From Mycolicibacter terrae (lineage in GTDB: Bacteria > Actinomycetota > Actinomycetes > Mycobacteriales > Mycobacteriaceae): DNA of 64,000 nt. The translations under genes were made by a program, and so were the position numbers. Within the stretch, counting starts at the first letter, position 1. The number at the start of each line of letters is the position of its first letter. Under the pieces are notes generated by a model. That model worked only from the letters and a program-made list of their open reading frames with translations. It was not told the origin of the DNA and searched no databases. The DNA is taken from contig NZ_AP022564.1 of NCBI RefSeq assembly GCF_010727125.1, positions 3,100,001 through 3,164,000 on the forward strand. Direction: 5' to 3'. Positions 55,456 to 64,000 of the stretch are shown one piece after another.

Positions 55456-56070
55456 ATGGCTACTGCACCATTCGGAGTCCGTCTCCTGGTCGGCGCGGCA
55501 ACCGTTGCCGTCGAGGAGACGATGAAGCTGCCACAAACCATCCTGACCTACCCGATGACGCTGGCAAGCCAGGCCGCGCACGCCGTGATGCGCTGGCAGC
55601 AGGGCATCGCTGAGCTGGTCAACAAGGGCGACTCCACGCTCGAATCACTCTTCCCGCCGAAAGACGAGCAGCCGGAGTGGGCCACCTTCGACGAAGACGT
55701 CGACGACGGCCTCAACGGCGCCGGTTACGCCGACACCGTGGACTTCGACGGTTTCGATGATGCGGATTCCAGCCCGCGCAACGACGGGCGCTTCGCGCTG
55801 TACTCGTTCAGCGAGGGCGCCGAAGACCGGCCCGCCGAGACCGACGTCACACCGGGCAACCGCGGGGCCGCGGGCTCGCAGGTGCCCACCCCCGACCTGG
55901 TCGACGAACTCGACTACGGCAACCTCACCCTGGCCCAGCTGCGGGCGCGGCTTGCCTCGCTCAGCGTCGACGAGCTGGAGACCCTGCTCGCCTATGAGGA
56001 GGCCACCAAGGCGCGAGCACCGTTCCAGACGTTGCTGGCCAACAGGATCACCCGCACAACCTCGAAGTGA
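55456..56070 (+). CDS. conserved protein, Rv1109c-like (reported as lipid-droplet-associated family)
   Basis: A 204-residue protein. The N-terminal part ([45 protein letters not shown]) is an amphipathic helical region suited to lipid surface binding. The middle is acidic ([27 protein letters not shown]), and the end is a compact helical domain ([27 protein letters not shown]). Homologues are annotated as lipid-droplet-associated, from memory. Its last codons overlap xseA by 4 nt, so it heads an operon with xseA and xseB. ATG 55456 chosen; GTG 55450 is possible. Confidence 0.85.
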   Translation: MATAPFGVRLLVGAATVAVEETMKLPQTILTYPMTLASQAAHAVMRWQQGIAELVNKGDSTLESLFPPKDEQPEWATFDEDVDDGLNGAGYADTVDFDGFDDADSSPRNDGRFALYSFSEGAEDRPAETDVTPGNRGAAGSQVPTPDLVDELDYGNLTLAQLRARLASLSVDELETLLAYEEATKARAPFQTLLANRITRTTSK

Positions 56071-57311
56071 CCGCCCCCGCGCCGGGCAATTCTGCCGAGA
56101 ACCCCTTTCCGGTCCGTGCGGTCGCCGTTCGGGTCAAGGGCTGGATCGACCGTCTCGGATCGGTGTGGGTGGAGGGCCAGCTGACCCAGATCAACCTGCG
56201 CCCGGGGGTCCGGACGGTGTTCATGGTGTTGCGTGATCCCGCCGCCGATATGTCGCTGACGGTGACCTGCAGCCCCGAACTGGTCGCCGGTGCCCCGGTC
56301 AAGTTGACCGAGGGCACCCAGGTGGTGGTCTGCGGGAGACCCAACTTCTACACCGCCCGCGGCACCTTCTCGCTGCGGCTGAGCGAGATCCGCGCGGTCG
56401 GGATCGGCGAACTGCTGGCCCGCATCGAGCGGCTGCGCCGGCTGCTGGAGGCCGAGGGGTTGTTCGATCCGCGGCTCAAACGGCCGGTGCCGTTCCTGCC
56501 GGCCACGATCGGCCTGATCACCGGCCGGGCCAGTGCCGCCGAACGCGATGTCATGTCGGTGGCCGGCACCCGGTGGCCGGCGGTGCGCTTCGCGGTGCGC
56601 AACACCGCCGTGCAGGGGCCGACCGCGGTCGCCCAGATCGTCGAGGCGCTAGGCGACCTGGACGCTGACGCGGGCGTGGACGTGATCGTGCTGGCCCGGG
56701 GCGGCGGCAGCGTGGAGGACCTGCTGCCGTTCTCCGATGAGACCCTGTGCCGGGCGATCTCGGCGTGCCGCACCCCGGTGGTGAGCGCGATCGGTCACGA
56801 GCCGGACACTCCGCTGTGCGACCTGGTCGCCGACCTGCGGGCCGCCACCCCCACCGACGCGGCGAAGAAGCTCGTCCCGGACGCCGCCGCCGAGCAGGCG
56901 CTGGTCGACGACCTGCGCCGGCGCAGCGCCCAGGCCGTGCGTAACTGGGTGGTGCGCGAGGAACGCGTGCTGGCCCAATTGCGCAGCCGCCCGGTGCTGG
57001 CCGACCCGCTGCGCACGCTGACCGAGCGCGCCCAGGAGGTGGAGCGCGCACTGGCGACGCTGCGCCGCGACGTCACCCGGCTGATCACCGCGCAGGCCGA
57101 ACGGGTCGGGCACTTATCGGCTCGGCTGGCTACCCTGGGTCCGGCCGCCACCCTGGCCCGCGGCTACGCGGTCGTCCAGACTGTGAGCACCGATGGGCCG
57201 GCGCATGTGCTGCGGTCGGTGCAAGACGCACCCGAAGGCACCCACTTGCGGATCCGCGTCGCCGACGGAGCGATTGCCGCGACCAGCGAAGGACACCACG
57301 ATGGCATCTGA
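56067..57311 (+). CDS. xseA: exodeoxyribonuclease VII large subunit XseA
   Basis: Catalytic subunit of ExoVII, which degrades single-stranded DNA. The 414-residue product has the N-terminal OB-fold ([23 protein letters not shown]). The nuclease core contains [33 protein letters not shown] and the signature [28 protein letters not shown] coiled C-terminal region binds XseB. GTG start overlaps the upstream gene by 4 nt. Confidence 0.95.
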   Translation: MTAPAPGNSAENPFPVRAVAVRVKGWIDRLGSVWVEGQLTQINLRPGVRTVFMVLRDPAADMSLTVTCSPELVAGAPVKLTEGTQVVVCGRPNFYTARGTFSLRLSEIRAVGIGELLARIERLRRLLEAEGLFDPRLKRPVPFLPATIGLITGRASAAERDVMSVAGTRWPAVRFAVRNTAVQGPTAVAQIVEALGDLDADAGVDVIVLARGGGSVEDLLPFSDETLCRAISACRTPVVSAIGHEPDTPLCDLVADLRAATPTDAAKKLVPDAAAEQALVDDLRRRSAQAVRNWVVREERVLAQLRSRPVLADPLRTLTERAQEVERALATLRRDVTRLITAQAERVGHLSARLATLGPAATLARGYAVVQTVSTDGPAHVLRSVQDAPEGTHLRIRVADGAIAATSEGHHDGI

Positions 57312-57555
57312 CGAACCCTCAGCCCAAGCCGCGTCCACGAGGCCCGTTAGTGACCTCGGCTATGAGCATTGCCGCGACGAGCTGATCGAGGTCGTGCAGC
57401 GGCTGGAGCAGGGCGGGTTGGATCTCGACGCGTCCCTGAGCCTCTGGGAAAGGGGTGAACAGCTGGCCAAACGGTGTGAGGAGCACTTGGCCGGCGCCCG
57501 CCAGCGGGTGCAGGACGTGCTGGCCGCCGAACCCGAGGATGCCGATCGGGCGTGA
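57301..57555 (+). CDS. xseB: exodeoxyribonuclease VII small subunit XseB
   Basis: An 84-residue helical partner required for ExoVII stability. The core [45 protein letters not shown] is the conserved family helix-turn-helix. Its ATG lies inside the end of xseA (11-nt overlap), indicating translational coupling. The acidic tail ends [10 protein letters not shown]. Confidence 0.95.
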   Translation: MASDEPSAQAASTRPVSDLGYEHCRDELIEVVQRLEQGGLDLDASLSLWERGEQLAKRCEEHLAGARQRVQDVLAAEPEDADRA

Positions 57556-57582
57556 GCTCCCCCACCAGAAGCCCACAAGAAC

Positions 57583-57596
57583 TGAAACACGTTCAG
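57583..57596. promoter_or_regulatory. KstR-like box before hsd
   Basis: TGAAACACGTTCAG fits the KstR consensus T-n2-AAC-n2-GTT-n2-A except for the last base (G instead of A). It lies 14 nt before the hsd start, directly before a TATGCT -10 (57598-57603), so binding would occlude the promoter. The gene codes for a steroid dehydrogenase, which makes sterol control plausible. Confidence 0.55.
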
Positions 57597-57609
57597 TTAT
57601 GCTCGCCCG

Positions 57610-58719
57610 ATGGGTGATCCAGCACTGACAACTGAACTCGGCCGGGTATTGGTCACCGGGGGCTCCGGCTTTGTCGGAACCAATTTCGTCAGGACACTGC
57701 TCGAGCGCGGCTATCAGGTGCGGTCCTTCGACCGGGCGCCGTCGCCGCTGGCCCAACATCCCCTCCTCGAGACGGTGCAAGGCGACATCTGCGACCCGCA
57801 GACGGTGGCAGCCGCCGTCGCCGGTATCGACACCGTGTTTCACACCGCCGCGATCATCGATCTGCAGGGCGGCGCGAAGGTCACCGATGAGATCCGCCGT
57901 CGCAGCTTCGCGGTCAACGTCGACGGCACCAAGAATCTGGTTCAGGCCGCTCAGAAGGCCGGGGTGAAGCGGTTCGTCTACACCGCATCCAACAGCGTGG
58001 TGATGGGCGGTAAGGCCATCTCGGGCGGCAGCGAGACCATGCCCTACACCACCAAATTCAACGACCTCTACACCGAGACGAAGGTGGTCGCCGAGAAGTT
58101 CGTGCTGGGCGAGAACGGAATCGGCGACATGCTGACCTGTTCGATTCGCCCCTCGGGAATCTGGGGCAACGGCGACCAGACCATGTTCCGCAAGCTGTTT
58201 GAAAGCGTGGTCGCCGGTCACGTCAAGGTGCTCATCGGCAGCAAACGCGCCAAGCTGGACAACTCCTACGTGCACAACCTGATTCACGGTTTCATCCTGG
58301 CCGCCGAGCACCTGGTGCCGGGCGGAACGGCGCCCGGCCAGGCCTACTTCGTCAACGACGGTGAACCGATCAACATGTTCGAATTCGCCCGGCCGGTCAT
58401 CGAAGCGTGCGGGCAGCACTGGCCCCGACTGCGGGTCTCCGGCCGCATGGTGCGCGACGTCATGTTCGGCTGGCAGTGGCTGCACTTCCGGTTCGGACTG
58501 CCCGAACCGCTGTTGGAACCCGGTGCGGTGGAACGGCTTTACCTGAACAACTATTTCTCGATCGACAAGGCCCGCCGCGACCTGGGCTACCAGCCGCTGT
58601 TCACCACCGAGCAGGCGATGGCCGACTGCCTGCCCTACTACCAGGAGCTCTTCGAGCGGGTCAAGGCCGAAGCGCATCCGCACCTGGCGACGGTGGTGGC
58701 GGAGCCGCATCCCGAATAG
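57610..58719 (+). CDS. hsd: 3-beta-hydroxysteroid dehydrogenase/isomerase Hsd
   Basis: Oxidises 3beta-hydroxysterols such as cholesterol to 3-keto-4-ene steroids using NAD, the first step of sterol catabolism. The 369-residue extended SDR has cofactor loop VLVTGGSGFVGTNFV, Asp in SFDRAPSP, AAIIDLQGG, and catalytic Tyr/Lys in YTETKVVAEKF. SNSVVMGG supplies the Ser. The C-terminal hydrophobic region (FGWQWLHFRFGLPEPLLEP) may bind membrane. The ATG lies 6 nt after TATGCT. Length matches M. tuberculosis Rv1106c (370). Confidence 0.95.
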   Translation: MGDPALTTELGRVLVTGGSGFVGTNFVRTLLERGYQVRSFDRAPSPLAQHPLLETVQGDICDPQTVAAAVAGIDTVFHTAAIIDLQGGAKVTDEIRRRSFAVNVDGTKNLVQAAQKAGVKRFVYTASNSVVMGGKAISGGSETMPYTTKFNDLYTETKVVAEKFVLGENGIGDMLTCSIRPSGIWGNGDQTMFRKLFESVVAGHVKVLIGSKRAKLDNSYVHNLIHGFILAAEHLVPGGTAPGQAYFVNDGEPINMFEFARPVIEACGQHWPRLRVSGRMVRDVMFGWQWLHFRFGLPEPLLEPGAVERLYLNNYFSIDKARRDLGYQPLFTTEQAMADCLPYYQELFERVKAEAHPHLATVVAEPHPE

Positions 58720-58792
58720 CGCTGTTCATTGCTGGGGAGGTTCTTCAGCGAAGGCGCTATCCAGCTACGGTCAGCGGTGACACGATAACGAC

Positions 58793-61700
58793 GTGAACGG
58801 CGTTGAGCCGCCATCCGACCTGCCCGCGGCAGCCTTGCTGTGCAGTTCCTGCGGCACTGGGCTGCCCGCGAGCTTCAAGTTCTGCCATGAGTGCGGAACG
58901 GCGGTAGTCACTGCCGCGCCACCGGCCGAATACAAACAGGTGACGGTGCTGTTCGCCGACGTGGTGCACTCGATGGACATCGCCGCGGCGGTGGGCGCGG
59001 AACGGTTGCGCGAGATCATGGCCGACCTCGCCGATCGCTGTGCGGCAGTGGTGCGGCGCTACGGCAGCACGGTCACACAGTGGACGGGCGACGGGATCAT
59101 GGCGGTGTTCGGCGCCCCGGTCGCATTGGAAGACCACTCCATGCGGGCTTGTCTGGCGGCCTTGGATATTCAAGAGGAGACAACGCGGGTTGCTGTCGAT
59201 ATCGCCGAACTCGACGGCATCGAACTGCGGTTGCGGGTCGGGCTGAACTCCGGCGAGGTGATCGCCGGCGGGATCGGCTCGGGACAGTTTGGCTACGCCG
59301 CCGTGGGCGGGCAGGTCGGGATGGCCCAGCGGATGGAGTCGGTCGCGCCGCCGGGCGGAATCATGCTGAGCGTTTCGACAGCCCAACTCGTCGAAGGTGC
59401 GGCTGCCCTGGGTGAGCTCGAGCTGGTTCAGATCAAGGGTGCCTCCGAACCGGTGCCCGCCCGCCGGCTGTTGGGCATGGCCGACCGCCCTCGCGCCGGC
59501 CGCCGTGCTGAGTCGAGGCTCATCGGCCGGCGCGCGGAGTTGGCCGCCGTCGAGACGGTGGTGGACCGCGCGATCGACGGTCGCGGCGGTGTGGTCAATG
59601 TGGTGGGATCCCCGGGCGTCGGGAAGAGCCGGATGGCCCGGGAGGCGGCGGCGACCGCCGCCGGTCGCGGGTTCGAGGTGGTATGGGCCTTCTGCGATTC
59701 GCACGCCGGCGACATTCCGTTCCACGCCGTGTCGAGGCTGCTGCGGGCCAGCATCGGTGTGGGCGAACGGCGCGGCGAGGACGCCCGCGACCGGGTCCGG
59801 GAACGATTTACGGAAGCCGATCCGCAGGATCTGCTGCTGCTCGACGATCTGCTGGGCATCGCCGACGCAGACGTGACACTGCCCCAGTTCGACGCGGATA
59901 CGCGCCGGCAGCGGCTGACCGCGCTGATCAACACCGCATCGTTGGCCCGCACCGAACCAACGCTGTTCATCATCGAGGATGCGCACTGGATCGATATGGT
60001 CAGCGAATCGCTGATCGCCGACTTCTTGGCGGTGACCCCGCGCACCCCGTCGATGGTGCTGATCACCCATCGCTCCGAATACCGCGGCGCGCTGACGCGG
60101 ATACCCGGCGCCCAGAGGATAATCCTTGCCCCGCTGGATGATTCGGAGATCAAGACGCTGACCGGAGAGCTTCTGGGGTCGCATCCATCGGTCGGTGAGC
60201 TGGCGGCGATCATCGCCGGTCGGGCAGCCGGTAACCCGTTCTTCGCTGAGGAGATGGTGCGCGAGTTGGCCCAGCGCGGGGAGCTGACCGGCGAATACGG
60301 CGACTATGTCTGTCACACGAGGGCCGCGGATGTCACGGTGCCGGTCACGGTGCAGGCGGCCATCGAAGCGCGTATCGACCAGCTCAGCAGCGGGGCCAAA
60401 CGAGCTTTGAGCGCCGCCTCGGTGATCGGGGCACGCTTCGAGGCGGATCTGCTGTCGGCGCTGGGCGTAGCTGCGGTGTTCGACGAGCTGCTCGACGCGG
60501 AGCTGATCGATCGGGTGCGTTTCACCCCGCCCGAATATGCCTTTCGGCATCCGCTGATCCATGCGGTGGTTTACGAATCGCAGCTCAAATCCGATCGTGC
60601 CCAGTGGCACCGGAAGCTGGCCGTCGCGATCCAAGAACGCGCTCCCGGATCAGTGGAGGACAACTCAGCGCTGATAGCCGAACATCTCCAGGCCGCGGGC
60701 GAGCTGCGCGCGGCGTACGCCTGGCACATGCGCGCCGGCGCGTGGTCCACCAACCGCGATCTCGTCGCCGCCCGGGGTAGCTGGGAGCGGGCCCGCCGCA
60801 TCGCCGACGCACTGCCCGCCGACGACCCAGACCGATTGTCGATGCGCATCAACCCGCGAACCATGTTGTGCGCCACCGACTGGCAAGCGCGCGAAGTCCA
60901 GGAAAGCCGGAGCCGATTCGAAGAGCTACGGGAATTGTGTAGCGCGGCCGGCGATAAGGTGTCGCTGGCCATCGGGATGACTGCGCTGGCCACCGAGCTG
61001 CTCTACGCCGGCCGCTCACGTGAGGGTGCGCAGCTGGCGTCTCAGCAAATGGCGCTTTTCGAGTCGATGGGCGATCGCTCCCCGACCATGGGGCTGGCAT
61101 TCATCGCGTTTGTCAACTGGCTCTGCGCCGGCGACGTCGGTGCGATCTTGCGGTGGTCACAAACCATCGTCGACCTGGCCGAGGGCGACCCCGCCAAGGG
61201 CGCCAACTACGGCGTGGGATCACCACTGGCGATCGCGTTGGCATGGCGCGGCACCGCTCGGTGGTGGCTGGGTCGTCCCGGATGGCCGCAAGACATCGAC
61301 GACGCCGTCACGATGGCCCGGCAGAGCAACACGGAAACCCTGGCCAGCACCGTCGCCTGGACCTACGGTTTCGCGATGCAGTACGGCGCGCTTCGGCCCA
61401 GTGACTCCGCGGAACGCGCCTGCCAGGAGGCAGTGCAATCCGCCCAAGGGGCCAGCAGCGATCGAGCGCTGGGTTTGGCCGGGTACGCGTTGGCCGTCGT
61501 GCTGCTCAAGCGTGATAACGCGGCCGACCGTAACCGGGGACTGGAATTGATGATGCAGTCCCGCGACATATGGCTGCGCAAGCGCGCACTCTTCCTCATC
61601 CCGGTCACCGACGTGTGGGCCGCCCGGGAAACGGCCCGCGGTGGCGACCGCGACGCTGCCATCGCGGTGATGCGCCAAGCCGTCCACGACTTGCGCCGCG

Positions 61701-61993
61701 CCGAAAACGTCTTCTACGGCGGCTGGGGCACCGGCGTTCTGGTGGAGACACTGCTGGAGCGCGCCGCCGAGAGCGATCTGGCCGAAGCCGAAGAAGCGAT
61801 CCGCTGGTTGGCGAAACTCCAGGCCGATCACGGCTCGGCGATGTGCGAGATCACGCTGCTGCGGCTCAATGCGCTGCTATCCCGTGCTCGCGGCGACGAG
61901 GTGGTCTACCGGGTCTTAGCGAGCCGGTATCGCGCGATGGCGGAGTCGCTTGGCTTCGAAGAGCACCTGGATCGGGCCGGGGCGATGCTCTGA
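58793..61993 (+). CDS. large signalling protein: zinc ribbon, class III cyclase-like domain, AAA ATPase, TPR-like C-terminus
   Basis: A 1066-residue protein. A zinc ribbon (Cys17, Cys20, Cys31, Cys34) is followed by a class III nucleotide cyclase domain (about 47-225), then a STAND-like ATPase. The ATPase has Walker A GSPGVGKSR (272-280) and Walker B LFIIEDAHW (391-399). A long helical repeat C-terminus follows without a visible LuxR DNA-binding domain. In the cyclase the first metal Asp56 and Asp100 remain. The substrate Lys is Gln96, the specificity Asp is Gly173 and the transition-state Asn is Gly176; only Arg180 is kept. Cyclase activity is therefore doubtful. GTG start. Confidence 0.9.
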   Translation: MNGVEPPSDLPAAALLCSSCGTGLPASFKFCHECGTAVVTAAPPAEYKQVTVLFADVVHSMDIAAAVGAERLREIMADLADRCAAVVRRYGSTVTQWTGDGIMAVFGAPVALEDHSMRACLAALDIQEETTRVAVDIAELDGIELRLRVGLNSGEVIAGGIGSGQFGYAAVGGQVGMAQRMESVAPPGGIMLSVSTAQLVEGAAALGELELVQIKGASEPVPARRLLGMADRPRAGRRAESRLIGRRAELAAVETVVDRAIDGRGGVVNVVGSPGVGKSRMAREAAATAAGRGFEVVWAFCDSHAGDIPFHAVSRLLRASIGVGERRGEDARDRVRERFTEADPQDLLLLDDLLGIADADVTLPQFDADTRRQRLTALINTASLARTEPTLFIIEDAHWIDMVSESLIADFLAVTPRTPSMVLITHRSEYRGALTRIPGAQRIILAPLDDSEIKTLTGELLGSHPSVGELAAIIAGRAAGNPFFAEEMVRELAQRGELTGEYGDYVCHTRAADVTVPVTVQAAIEARIDQLSSGAKRALSAASVIGARFEADLLSALGVAAVFDELLDAELIDRVRFTPPEYAFRHPLIHAVVYESQLKSDRAQWHRKLAVAIQERAPGSVEDNSALIAEHLQAAGELRAAYAWHMRAGAWSTNRDLVAARGSWERARRIADALPADDPDRLSMRINPRTMLCATDWQAREVQESRSRFEELRELCSAAGDKVSLAIGMTALATELLYAGRSREGAQLASQQMALFESMGDRSPTMGLAFIAFVNWLCAGDVGAILRWSQTIVDLAEGDPAKGANYGVGSPLAIALAWRGTARWWLGRPGWPQDIDDAVTMARQSNTETLASTVAWTYGFAMQYGALRPSDSAERACQEAVQSAQGASSDRALGLAGYALAVVLLKRDNAADRNRGLELMMQSRDIWLRKRALFLIPVTDVWAARETARGGDRDAAIAVMRQAVHDLRRAENVFYGGWGTGVLVETLLERAAESDLAEAEEAIRWLAKLQADHGSAMCEITLLRLNALLSRARGDEVVYRVLASRYRAMAESLGFEEHLDRAGAML

Positions 61994-61999
61994 CTGCTG

Positions 62000-63550
62000 T
62001 TACGAGAACAGCTCCGCGAAATTGTCCAGGGTGCCGATCGTCGCAAACAGCGCCGGTGCTAAACCGAGGAGGAGATCGTACGGGACCAGGGCGGTGTAGG
62101 CGGCCGCGGGAAGCCCGATCGCGTCGAGGAGGTTGCCGGCCTCCAGTTGATCGGAGAAGATGTTCGCCGCGTAGGCGGGCAGGCTGGTGAACAGCGCATT
62201 GACGGCGTCGGCAGCGGGCAGCAGCGCCGAATAGTCGTAGGCGAGCGTGGCGCTGATCATGTTGATGATGTCGGTTGGTGGCGAGCTCAGCGTGACGTCC
62301 GAAAGCGGGAAGCCGGCGAACTTGAGCAACCCCTCCACCACGTCGTCAAACGACGGGTTCTCGGGGGCAAAACCGTGGGTGTGCAACGAGTTCGCGAACG
62401 GCAACCACGGCGCGATCTGCTCCTCGTAGCTGATCGGGTTCTGAATAGCCTGCCAGGCGTCGGTGAGCCCCTGCTGCCAGCCGCTGCTCAGTGCTTCGGA
62501 GAGCTGGGTCTGGTCGATGTCGGGGAACAGCGAAAAGGTGGTGGGCACATTCGCCGGACCCTCGTTCCAGCCCTCGGTGATGCTGCCGTACCCCAGGTTC
62601 ACCAGGATCCGGGTGTCGGGCTCCAGCAGGTCATAGAGCGGCTTTCCGATATCCGGGATGAACAGCAGCGGCATCAGCAGCGGCAGGTTGTCGTTCGGGA
62701 TCATGTAGTAATCGGTCAGACCTTCGCCGGTGAGCGCCGCGGATCCCGCTTGGAGAATCGCACCGCTGATCTGTTCGGGGGTCAGATCGGCATAGATGAA
62801 GTGCACCAAGAAGACCCCGAGCAGGGCGTTGAGGTCCGACAACAGGTTGGCCGGATAGTGCGGCCAATCGGCTGCACCGTCGTACTCGATGCTGTAGATA
62901 TCCGTCGGGTAAAGGTCCGAGGGCGTCGGCGGCCCGAAGGGAATGTCAAAGGCGGTGAAGGGCGAGCTGTTGCCGGCGGGGAAATCGAAGGTGTTGTAGA
63001 AGCCGCCGTTGGGGTTTTGCGTATCGCCGACCAGCACGAAGTGCACCGAGTCACTGGGCACGCCCGCATCGTGGAGCTGCTGCATGATCAGCGAGGAGGC
63101 GGTTGCACTCTGCGAGTAGCCGAAAACCACGACGGGATTCTCAGGGCTCACCTCTCCGGCGGCTATCTGGTGTTCGATAGCGGCGATCATGATCGGTTGG
63201 TCTTGCGCCAATGACGCGCCGAGCCCCAGGCTTTTGGGACCGGTCAGCGGATACAGCGCATTGGGGATGACCGAGGATTGCGCGGTGCCGGTGAAGCCGA
63301 GCGGATGCAGGTACAGCTCCTCGACGGCCTCCACATACTGCGGGGGCGGCATCAGGCCACCGCTGCTGCCGTCGTAAACCAGTGCGATACCGTCGCCGAG
63401 CGGCGAATCCGGCGTCCCACCGGCGGTCAGCTGGATTTCGCGGACCTGCCAGGTTGGCTGTGCCGCCACCGGGGTGACACTGATCAGGCTGCTGCTGGTA
63501 ACGACGACACCAATCGTGAACGCCACCACTGACGAATTGTGTGCACTCAT
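62000..63550 (-). CDS. secreted PE-PPE-domain alpha/beta-hydrolase
   Basis: A 516-residue exported hydrolase. The signal peptide (MSAHNSSVVAFTIGVVVTSS to about VAA) replaces the PE or PPE N-terminal domain. The PE-PPE catalytic domain (PF08237) follows, with nucleophile Ser146 in VVFGYSQSATAS, LVGDTQNPNGGFYN and YSIEYDGAADWPHYP. The C-terminal 200 residues are Ala/Leu/Pro-rich and hydrophobic. The family includes esterases and acyltransferases acting on cell-wall lipids. Its ATG lies just downstream of a small frameshifted secreted gene in the same direction. Convergent with the large cyclase-ATPase gene. Confidence 0.9.
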   Translation of the reverse strand: MSAHNSSVVAFTIGVVVTSSSLISVTPVAAQPTWQVREIQLTAGGTPDSPLGDGIALVYDGSSGGLMPPPQYVEAVEELYLHPLGFTGTAQSSVIPNALYPLTGPKSLGLGASLAQDQPIMIAAIEHQIAAGEVSPENPVVVFGYSQSATASSLIMQQLHDAGVPSDSVHFVLVGDTQNPNGGFYNTFDFPAGNSSPFTAFDIPFGPPTPSDLYPTDIYSIEYDGAADWPHYPANLLSDLNALLGVFLVHFIYADLTPEQISGAILQAGSAALTGEGLTDYYMIPNDNLPLLMPLLFIPDIGKPLYDLLEPDTRILVNLGYGSITEGWNEGPANVPTTFSLFPDIDQTQLSEALSSGWQQGLTDAWQAIQNPISYEEQIAPWLPFANSLHTHGFAPENPSFDDVVEGLLKFAGFPLSDVTLSSPPTDIINMISATLAYDYSALLPAADAVNALFTSLPAYAANIFSDQLEAGNLLDAIGLPAAAYTALVPYDLLLGLAPALFATIGTLDNFAELFS

Positions 63551-63567
63551 CGCCGTTTCCTAGCCGC

Positions 63568-63970
63568 TCACCAGCGCGCCGATGTCGGCTCGAACCCGAA
63601 AATTCCTGCAACCCAGTTGTAGGCGTCCACAAAGATGTTGGCCACGTTGGCCACGTTGGCCAAATATCAGCAGGCCGAAAAGAGCTGCTGCCTCGAGGTA
63701 GTTCATGATCTGTTGCCAGAAATCGGCGAGGGGGTCGCCATCCGCGGCGCCGGGGACTGCGCTCATGGCATTCACCAGTTCCGGCAGTGGATTGTCCGGT
63801 GCCCCAACGCCACCCAGGCCGTCACTCATCGCCGTGAACGGGCTCGCCAGATCGACGCTGTACCCCCCGGCCGTAAGTTCGACCGCGTGGTGCTCGGCAT
63901 CCGGTTCGACTGCCGCAGGAATGGCGATCGGGCGGGCCCCGAGCACGGCGCCCGCTACCAGTACTCTCAT
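63568..63970 (-). pseudogene. small secreted protein gene with an apparent frameshift
   Basis: The frame starts MRVLVAGAVLGARPIAIPAAV (signal peptide) with a GGGAG ribosome-binding site. It continues through DPLADFWQQIMNYLEAAALFGLLIF and then, in the open frame, turns into an Arg/Cys-rich tail ending at 63560. The adjacent frame instead reads ANVANVANIFVDAYNWVAGIF and ends at 63568, which looks like genuine protein. Removing one base in the GGCC next to 63660 joins the two smoothly. The break sits at a 9-nt tandem repeat TTGGCCACG (63638-63661). It may be a real mutation or a sequencing error. Confidence 0.6.
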
Positions 63971-64000
63971 GACTGCTCCCAGTCCCCGATCACAGCGTCC

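Noticed and set aside
58757..60634. 625-codon minus-strand frame opposite the large cyclase-ATPase
   Set aside because: The plus strand carries clear zinc-ribbon, cyclase and Walker motifs in the same place. The antisense product has no motif.
63638..63661. Tandem TTGGCCACG units as a CRISPR or minisatellite array
   Set aside because: Fewer than three units and no spacers. It is simply a short in-gene tandem repeat.

Overview
The window looks like a chromosomal segment of a non-tuberculous mycobacterium. The DNA is GC-rich with strongly GC-biased third codon positions. It carries mycobacterial marker genes: mycothiol deacetylase mshB, the PIM mannosyltransferase pimE, lipoprotein lpqW, a secreted PE-PPE-domain protein, Mce-associated proteins, and rifampin ADP-ribosyltransferase arr. 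From memory, the gene order follows M. tuberculosis Rv1170 (mshB) down to Rv1106c (hsd), read in reverse, with local gains and losses. No tRNA, rRNA, CRISPR array, insertion sequence or prophage was seen.

Layout. 1-7.2 kb: mshB (cut by the window edge), a secreted protein, lpqW, typA, a MarR regulator and a Rid-family protein. 7.2-13.9 kb: respiratory nitrate reductase narGHJI, all overlapping by 1-4 nt, with a small secreted DUF732 gene coupled to the end of narI. 14-22.3 kb: mutT2, a pterin dehydratase, pimE, a secreted Ala/Pro-rich protein, a glycosylase-like protein, an Rv1155-type flavoprotein, methyltransferases, a GntR regulator and a Sir2 deacylase. 22.5-30.3 kb: an acyl-CoA catabolic island (nitronate monooxygenase-like flavoprotein, SDR dehydrogenase, alpha-methylacyl-CoA racemase, two crotonases, a thiolase, a gamma-carbonic-anhydrase-fold protein), flanked by remnants of a methyltransferase and a cytochrome P450. 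31-33.7 kb: metE under a cobalamin riboswitch, ending in a strong hairpin. 33.7-38 kb: a MerR regulator with a classical 19-bp-spacer promoter, a crotonase, and a DUF3556 membrane protein behind a near-perfect KstR box. 38-43.2 kb: the methylcitrate cycle prpD-prpB-prpC divergent from prpR. 43-52 kb: DoxX, a WS/DGAT-like protein, epoxide-hydrolase-like and peroxidase-like hydrolases, an orphan pair of Mce-associated proteins, a membrane class III cyclase, a papain-like candidate, a VapBC remnant and arr. 52-64 kb: ychF, ispH, xseAB, 3beta-hydroxysteroid dehydrogenase, a very large cyclase-ATPase regulator, and a secreted PE-PPE hydrolase preceded by a frameshifted secreted gene.

How the parts fit. 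Sterol and propionate metabolism is a recurring theme. KstR-type boxes precede DUF3556 and hsd, and the methylcitrate genes would clear propionyl-CoA released from sterol and odd-chain degradation. The racemase, SDR, crotonases and thiolase would process branched or cyclic acyl-CoAs. metE is the B12-independent methionine synthase and would be shut off by B12, which also serves the alternative methylmalonyl route for propionyl-CoA.

A useful reading rule emerged. About thirty genes begin 6-8 nt after a TAnnnT -10 hexamer, the signature of leaderless transcripts in mycobacteria. I used it to settle several start codons. I did not find a clear new multi-gene defence or mobile system. The most unusual items are the putative operators, the DUF732-narI coupling, the orphan Mce-associated pair, the papain-like candidate, and catalytic-residue losses in the large cyclase, the Rid protein and the EchA11-like crotonase.
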